NCBI GenBank assembly: GCA_964553915.1
Contig: CAZKMM010000042.1
Location: forward strand, 1 to 18,691
Length of the DNA: 18,691 nucleotides
Source of the DNA: CAZKMM01 sp964553915
GTDB taxonomy: Bacteria; RBG-13-61-14; DRUE01
Direction: 5' to 3'
The notes below the pieces were generated by a model. That model worked only from the letters and a program-made list of their open reading frames with translations. It was not told where the DNA came from and did no database searches. Below are positions 14,380-18,691 of this stretch, in pieces; within the stretch, counting starts at the first letter, position 1, and every line of letters starts with the position of its first letter. The position numbers and the translations under genes were made by a program.

Positions 14380-16782
14380 TTAAGGTTTTAAAACCAGCTT
14401 TCCCATTGCCTTCTTTTCATATTCCTCAGGCTCAAGACTTAAAGTGAGATATTCTCCCTTTACCCAGTATTCGGTAAGATTTCCCATTCTTCCGCTCTTG
14501 ATATTTTCGCTGTTTCCGGTGGTGGTGTTAAAGAGGATATGCTCGGGCTGAGAAAAGTCCACAATCATCCGGGTAGTGGGACCGCCGAAAAAGATATATC
14601 CCAGCGGTGCCAGAAAGATGCTTTCGGAATTATTCACGGTGCCGTCAATTCCTTCTCTGGGGTATTTCCCGATCCGGTGTCTTTTTCCGAACAGAGGAAT
14701 AAAGCCTGCGGGAGTGTAAAAATAAGAATGCTGGAGCTTTCCCCATTGCCATTTTTCTGGATTTTTTCCCAGCTTCTTTTCCAGATATTTTACTGCCTGA
14801 CGGGCAGATTCTCTTACCAGCTCGGTGCGAGTTTCTTTTTCTTGGGTCTGGATATTATCAAACCAGGGGCTGGTTTTATCTTCCAGAATGTTTTTTAAAG
14901 CTATCTCCAGAGTTCCGCCAAAACTTGCCCCGCTATAGCTTTTTCCCAGCTCGTCTTTAAAGGTCAGTTTAATCAGATTACTTCTAATGAGCATATAAAC
15001 ACCGGTGCCGATGGAATCAGTGGTGGCAAAATATCCCTGCTTTTGCCAGTCTTTTAAAGCGGAGAGGGCTTTTTGACATTTTTTATCTTCTGCCCCAGCC
15101 AGGTCCTGAATCAGAATCGGGACGATTTTTTCTGCTTCCATTGCCTTGACATCCAGCTGGAGTTTTTTCATATCTTCCACCGAGAATTTTTCTTTGCTCC
15201 GAAGCACCTGGTCAATTCTTAAGATTCTCTCCAGGCGGTAGTGGATGCCAATATAATAAGGATATCCTTCCGGATAATTGCGGTTATTGGCAGTGGCAAT
15301 ATATCCTTTTTTCGGGTTATAAATATGAGGCAGTTCTTGAAAAGGAACATATCCCTTCCAGTCGTATTCTCCGCTCCAGCCCGGTCTGGGAATATAGCCC
15401 TGGTTATCCGGACGAATTGGAATATGTCCGCTCAGCCAGTAGCCGATATTACCGTTGAGGTCCGCATAAATATGGTTCCAGGCAACCGGTCCCTGGCTCA
15501 TATTTTTCAGCCCGGCTTTAAATTCCTTCCAGTTGCTCGCCCGTGCCATATCCAGATATCCCTGCAGGAAATTGCCGAAATTAACATCAACCAGTTTAAT
15601 GGCATAAACCTGGTTTTGCTTGAGCCCGCCCGGGGAATAGCCCAGAAGCTCGGAATCAATAATCGGACCGTGGACAGATTCTTTTACCTGAAAGGGGATT
15701 GGCTTTTTTCGTTTTCGGGGAATTAGCTCCTTGCGGATTTTAAATTCCTGCCACTTGCCCCGGTAAAGATATTGATTGGGATTTTGGGGATTGAGCTTTT
15801 CAATGAAAAGGTCAATATGGTCGGCGCAGGCATTGGTCAGTGCCCAGGCAATCTTTGCATTGCTCGCTCCACCAAAAGCCGGGAAGCCAGGAAACATCAT
15901 TCCCGCAACATTAAAGCTTCCGCCCTGAAGATGACAGTGATACCAGAAGGTAGGAAGAAGGATAGATGGCACATGCGGGTCATTGGCAATGATAGGTTCT
16001 CCGCTGGCGGATTTTTTCCGCGACACCACCCAGTTATTGCTTCCCAGCCCGGAGCTGAGCTGGAGAATTTCGCCCAGGAGTTCAATCACCTTTTCCATTA
16101 CCGGATTTTGATATGCTACTGGAAGGTCCTGCACCACAATCGGTGCTTCTTTCGGATAGCTGGGCAAAAAGATTTTGGCTTTTTCTGGACCGAAGAGCTG
16201 GAAGAATTTTCCGTAATAATATTCATCCGCAAAACTGAACGCGGTCATAGTCAGCCCGAAGACATCCGCACAGACAAAGCTGTCCCAGGGATGCCATTTT
16301 TCTGGCTTGGTGCGGAAGAAATGATACTGGGGAATGGTATCTCCGGCTTCTGCCAGATAGCGGTTGATTCCTCGGGTAAAGGCATCCAGGAGCTTTTTGG
16401 CTTCTGGGGGAAGGGTTTTATATCCCTGTTCAGCTCTGCCTTTGTAATTCAGGGCTCGCATCAATTTATCTGCACCAAGCAAGTCATATTTCCCCAGCCG
16501 GTATCTTCCGAAGAGCTGGCAGAGTTCTCCCCGACCTGCCCGGCGGAGAAGGTCTAATTGAAAGAAGCGGTCCTGAGCCATTGCATAGCCCAGCCCGAAG
16601 AAGAGGTCTTCATCATTTTCTGCCCGGATATGAGGGATGCCGAACTGGTCCCGGATAATCTCCACCTTTGCCTTTAAAGGATATCCGGGATATTCTCCCT
16701 GAATAATCTCTTTTCTCTGAATATGCCAGGCACAGGAACTTAAAATTAAAACCAGAGAAACAATAATTGATTTTCTGCCCAT
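14380..16782 (-). CDS. Penicillin acylase-family N-terminal nucleophile hydrolase, predicted lipoprotein
   Basis: An 800-residue precursor of the penicillin acylase (peptidase S45) family. These hydrolyse amide bonds of beta-lactam side chains, acyl-homoserine lactones or other N-acyl compounds after cutting themselves into alpha and beta chains. The self-cleavage site is GLGSNNWVV (residues 245-253), with Ser248 as the new N-terminal nucleophile of the beta chain. Upstream, QFGIPHIRAEN and AQDRFFQLDLLRRAGRGEL (69-87) are alpha-chain signatures; GEPIIANDPH (261-270), YIATANNR and the later GTVNNSES also fit. The start MGRKSIIVSLVLILSSC is a lipoprotein signal with lipobox LSSC and Cys17; Ala at +2 predicts outer-membrane sorting. 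AGGAGGGG lies 6 bases before the ATG. It is first in the operon with the 343-residue protein and the GH57 gene. The substrate is unknown; quorum quenching or lipid/peptide deacylation are possible. Confidence 0.93.
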   Translation of the reverse strand: MGRKSIIVSLVLILSSCAWHIQRKEIIQGEYPGYPLKAKVEIIRDQFGIPHIRAENDEDLFFGLGYAMAQDRFFQLDLLRRAGRGELCQLFGRYRLGKYDLLGADKLMRALNYKGRAEQGYKTLPPEAKKLLDAFTRGINRYLAEAGDTIPQYHFFRTKPEKWHPWDSFVCADVFGLTMTAFSFADEYYYGKFFQLFGPEKAKIFLPSYPKEAPIVVQDLPVAYQNPVMEKVIELLGEILQLSSGLGSNNWVVSRKKSASGEPIIANDPHVPSILLPTFWYHCHLQGGSFNVAGMMFPGFPAFGGASNAKIAWALTNACADHIDLFIEKLNPQNPNQYLYRGKWQEFKIRKELIPRKRKKPIPFQVKESVHGPIIDSELLGYSPGGLKQNQVYAIKLVDVNFGNFLQGYLDMARASNWKEFKAGLKNMSQGPVAWNHIYADLNGNIGYWLSGHIPIRPDNQGYIPRPGWSGEYDWKGYVPFQELPHIYNPKKGYIATANNRNYPEGYPYYIGIHYRLERILRIDQVLRSKEKFSVEDMKKLQLDVKAMEAEKIVPILIQDLAGAEDKKCQKALSALKDWQKQGYFATTDSIGTGVYMLIRSNLIKLTFKDELGKSYSGASFGGTLEIALKNILEDKTSPWFDNIQTQEKETRTELVRESARQAVKYLEKKLGKNPEKWQWGKLQHSYFYTPAGFIPLFGKRHRIGKYPREGIDGTVNNSESIFLAPLGYIFFGGPTTRMIVDFSQPEHILFNTTTGNSENIKSGRMGNLTEYWVKGEYLTLSLEPEEYEKKAMGKLVLKP

Positions 16783-16808
16783 CTTTCCCCTCCTTTTTCT
16801 CTTGAAAT

Positions 16809-16837
16809 TTTATAGCGGAAAAGCTAATTTATAGCAA
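16809..16837 (-). promoter_or_regulatory. Candidate promoter of the acylase operon
   Basis: Minus-strand TTGCTA (16832-16837) and TATAAA (16809-16814) are separated by 17 bases. The predicted start near 16802 gives a leader of about 20 bases with the AGGAGGGG Shine-Dalgarno. The -35 overlaps the palindrome AGCAATTGCT. Confidence 0.5.
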
Positions 16838-16846
16838 TTGCTTTTC
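16818..16846. promoter_or_regulatory. Inverted repeats between divergent acylase and metY genes, candidate operator
   Basis: GAAAAGC (16818-16824) and GCTTTTC (16840-16846) form a 7-bp inverted repeat with a 15-base spacer. Inside it is the perfect palindrome AGCAATTGCT (16833-16842). Both overlap the predicted acylase -35 box and lie just upstream of the metY promoter candidate. Confidence 0.35.
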
Positions 16847-16871
16847 AGGATAGATAGGTCAGTATTAAAAT
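16842..16871 (+). promoter_or_regulatory. Possible metY promoter
   Basis: TTTTCA (16842-16847) and TAAAAT (16866-16871), 18 bases apart, predict a start near 16878 and a leader of about 21 bases carrying the AAGGAGGAG Shine-Dalgarno. The -35 is weak (4 of 6), and alternatives such as TATAAA at 16871-16876 exist. I see no space for a SAM or other methionine riboswitch. Confidence 0.3.
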
Positions 16872-16898
16872 ATAAACACCACTGCTAAGGAGGAGAGA

Positions 16899-18152
16899 AT
16901 GGGAGAGAAAAAATACCGATTTGATACCCTGGTGGTTCATCTCGGGAATCAGCCGGAGAAATGGCAGGGCTCCTGTCAGGTGCCGATATATCAGAGTGCT
17001 TCTTACCGCTACCAGCGGGCAGAGGATTTAAGTGAGGTATTTGCTGGCAGGCAGGAAGGATTTATCTACCAACGGCTTTCCAATCCCACCAGCCAGGTTC
17101 TGGAGGAGCGGTTAGCCGGGCTGGAAGGGGGAAAGAAGGCTCTGGTTTTTTCCAGTGGAATGAGTGCGATTACCAGCACGATTTTATCTCTGGTGCGAAG
17201 CGGTGATGAGATTATCAGCGGGAATTCTTTATTCCTGTCCACCTATTTATTTTTTACCCGGTTTTTGCCTCAGATTGGGGTAAAGGCTCATCTGGTAGAA
17301 ACTGATGCTCCTGAGAATTTTAAGGAGAAAATCAATTCTCGCACCAGGTTGATTTATCTGGAGACGATTGGCAATCCGAAAATGGATGTTCCGGCTCAAA
17401 AAGAAATCTGCCAGCTCGCCCAAAAAGAAGGGGTGCCGGTGGTGGTGGATAATACCCTGGCAAGTCCTTATCTTTTTCGTCCGATAGAGGCAGGAGCGAA
17501 CCTTGTTGTTCACTCCACCACCAAGTTTTTGAACGGGCACGGCAGTGCGGTAGGAGGGGTGGTAATAGACGGAGGGAATTTTGACTGGTCAGGCAAGCGG
17601 TTTTCTGATTTTGCCCAGGCAGTGGCGGACTGGGGGGAGCTGGCTTTTATAGAAAAGCTCACTCATGAGGTCTATACCCAGCTCGGCACCTATCAGGCAC
17701 CGTTCCATTCTTTTCTTACTCTGCTGGGAGTTGAAACCCTGGCTTTAAGAATGGAAAGGCATCTGTCCAATGCTCAGAAATTGGCAGAGTATCTGGAAAC
17801 CCATCCCAGAGTTAAATGGGTAGATTATCCGGGATTAAAAAGCAGTGCATTTCATTCAGTCGCCCGCGAGCAATTTCAGGGAAAAGGCTATGGAGCTTTG
17901 CTTACCTTTGGTCTGGAAAGCCAAGAGAAGTGCTTTAAGTTTATCAATCAGCTAAGGCTTTGCTATCAACTGGCTAATCTTGGCGATGCCAGGACCCTGG
18001 TGATTCATCCTTATTCCACCCAGTATGTCAGTTTTGCTGAGGAGGAGAAAAAACAGCTCGGGATTAAGCCGGAGATGATTCGGGTTTCAGTTGGAATAGA
18101 GGCAATAGAGGACATTATTGAAGATTTTGAGCAGGCTCTGGCAGAGGTTTGA
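16899..18152 (+). CDS. metY: O-acetylhomoserine sulfhydrylase-type PLP enzyme (Cys/Met metabolism family)
   Basis: A 417-residue fold-type I PLP enzyme of the Cys/Met metabolism family. The PLP Schiff-base lysine is Lys209 in VHSTTKFLNGHG (204-215). YQRLSNPTSQVLEERLAGLEGG (in parts, 57-78), SSGMSA (85-90) and VVDNTLASPYLFRP (182-195) are family motifs. The long insertion FDWSGKRFSDF (228-238), followed by APFHSFLTLLGVETLALRM (267-285) and LANLGDARTLVIHP (358-371), is the pattern of MetY rather than of cystathionine gamma-synthase, which is shorter. MetY forms homocysteine from O-acetylhomoserine and sulfide. Methionine gamma-lyase or O-acetylserine-linked activities cannot be excluded. AAGGAGGAG 5 bases upstream fixes the start. 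It is transcribed away from the acylase operon; the SRPBCC gene follows after a short gap. Confidence 0.9.
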   Translation: MGEKKYRFDTLVVHLGNQPEKWQGSCQVPIYQSASYRYQRAEDLSEVFAGRQEGFIYQRLSNPTSQVLEERLAGLEGGKKALVFSSGMSAITSTILSLVRSGDEIISGNSLFLSTYLFFTRFLPQIGVKAHLVETDAPENFKEKINSRTRLIYLETIGNPKMDVPAQKEICQLAQKEGVPVVVDNTLASPYLFRPIEAGANLVVHSTTKFLNGHGSAVGGVVIDGGNFDWSGKRFSDFAQAVADWGELAFIEKLTHEVYTQLGTYQAPFHSFLTLLGVETLALRMERHLSNAQKLAEYLETHPRVKWVDYPGLKSSAFHSVAREQFQGKGYGALLTFGLESQEKCFKFINQLRLCYQLANLGDARTLVIHPYSTQYVSFAEEEKKQLGIKPEMIRVSVGIEAIEDIIEDFEQALAEV

Positions 18153-18177
18153 CCGGCTCGGATTTGGTTAAGATAAT
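18149..18177 (+). promoter_or_regulatory. Candidate promoter of the SRPBCC-type gene, near-leaderless
   Basis: TTGACC (18149-18154, overlapping the metY stop codon) and GATAAT (18172-18177) each match 5 of 6 consensus bases with a 17-base spacer. The predicted start near 18184 is 4 bases before the ATG at 18188. An upstream in-frame ATG at 18176 lies inside the -10 box. Confidence 0.45.
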
Positions 18178-18187
18178 GGTAAAGAAA

Positions 18188-18691
18188 ATGAAGGGCAGGA
18201 AGATAATACTTGCTTTGATTCTCTTTTTCTCAGGGCTTTCGGTTTTGAGTGATGAGAGCAAGGAGTGGCGGAAATTAGAACGGGGAGCGATTCTTGTTAA
18301 GAATCAAAAAGACCCGCAAACCAGGGATAGAATTTCCCGGGGCAGGGTTTTAATTCCGGCTCCCTGCGAGGTGGTCTGGGGGATTTTGACTGATTATCAA
18401 TCTTATCCTCAATTTTATCCCAAGCTTAAAGAGATTAAGCTGTTAAAAAAGGAAGGCAACCGGGTCTGGCTGGATATGGTTTTTTCCAATCTATTTTTGT
18501 TTTCGGATTTTAAAGCCCGAATGGTTTATGAGCAAGAGCCTTCCCGATGGTTTTTGAGCTATCAGATAGAGGAGGGGGATTTTAAGAAATTTTACGGAAG
18601 CTGGAAATTAAGCCCGGTGAATCAGACCCATACTCTGGTGGAGCTTCGGCTTTATCAATATGTGGGCTGGTGGTGGTTTCCTTTTATTCCC
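18188..18691 (+). CDS. Secreted START/SRPBCC (polyketide cyclase/COQ10-like) protein, partial (C-terminus off the window)
   Basis: The frame is open to the right edge (168 codons from the chosen ATG). The N-terminus MKGRKIILALILFFSGLSVLS is a Sec signal peptide, so the protein is probably periplasmic. After it comes an SRPBCC pattern: RVLIPAPCEVVWGILTDYQSYPQFYPKL (in parts, residues 53-80), where the strand leads into the helix-loop-helix typical of these hydrophobic-pocket folds. Beta strands follow, up to FYGSWKLSPV and LVELRLYQYVGWWWFPFIP (in parts, 135-168). Related proteins bind lipids or other hydrophobic ligands; no ligand can be named. I chose 18188 over the in-frame ATG at 18176 because the candidate -10 hexamer covers the latter and the signal peptide is cleaner; if the gene is read through from metY, 18176 could be right. 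It starts 35 bases after the metY stop. Confidence 0.85.
   Translation, partial: MKGRKIILALILFFSGLSVLSDESKEWRKLERGAILVKNQKDPQTRDRISRGRVLIPAPCEVVWGILTDYQSYPQFYPKLKEIKLLKKEGNRVWLDMVFSNLFLFSDFKARMVYEQEPSRWFLSYQIEEGDFKKFYGSWKLSPVNQTHTLVELRLYQYVGWWWFPFIP

Noticed and set aside
15772..16557. 261-codon plus-strand open frame antisense to the acylase gene
   Set aside because: It lies fully inside the strongly supported acylase gene, has no recognisable domain or ribosome site, and reflects codon bias of the real gene.

Overview
The window looks like chromosome from a Gram-negative bacterium. The signs are a lipobox-bearing penicillin acylase, an O-antigen-ligase-like membrane protein, and a type IVa pilin gene behind a sigma-54-type promoter. 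Genes are packed tightly in short operons, Shine-Dalgarno sites are AGGAGG-like where present, and CGG and CCG codons are common. The pilin resembles those of Desulfobacterota/Myxococcota and of several candidate phyla (Aminicenantota, Omnitrophota and similar). I cannot place the organism more closely from sequence alone. No rRNA, tRNA, CRISPR array, insertion sequence or phage gene was seen.

Layout. (1) 1-3488, minus strand: an alpha/beta hydrolase, a stand-alone homocysteine S-methyltransferase module, shikimate dehydrogenase (aroE), then a diacylglycerol/lipid kinase-like gene cut by the left edge. The first three genes are 2 bases apart. (2) 3572-6018, plus strand: the RNA ligase rtcB, a cyclic-nucleotide-binding-domain protein without a DNA-binding domain, and an uncharacterised 179-residue protein, with a 3-base gap and an ATGA overlap between them. 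(3) 6019-6373: a 355-base control region for the pilin gene. It holds a TGTC/GACA array, a sigma-70-like promoter, a sigma-54-like promoter and a possible 31-codon leader ORF. (4) 6374-11151, plus strand: type IV pilin, a strong terminator, then a YfhO-family membrane protein overlapping an O-antigen-ligase/TPR fusion. (5) 11148-16782, minus strand: a penicillin-acylase-family lipoprotein, a 343-residue membrane-anchored protein of unknown function, and a GH57 glycoside hydrolase. The last one shares its TTAA stop tetranucleotide with the convergent ligase gene. (6) 16899-18691, plus strand: an O-acetylhomoserine sulfhydrylase-type gene (metY) and a secreted START/SRPBCC-type protein cut by the right edge.

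How the genes may work together. MetY makes homocysteine from O-acetylhomoserine and sulfide, and the methyltransferase module could turn homocysteine into methionine. The pilin and the two polysaccharide-type membrane genes suggest a surface or pilus-glycan locus. RtcB with a cyclic-nucleotide sensor and an unknown partner is the most intriguing operon and could link RNA repair to a nucleotide signal; that is inference.

Regulatory pattern. Five genes that begin transcription units (the hydrolase, rtcB, the yfhO-like gene, the GH57 gene and the SRPBCC gene) have a -10-like hexamer only 5 to 10 bases before the start codon and no convincing Shine-Dalgarno site. Their mRNAs may be leaderless or nearly so. 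Other first genes have conventional leaders of about 20 bases with a good Shine-Dalgarno site.
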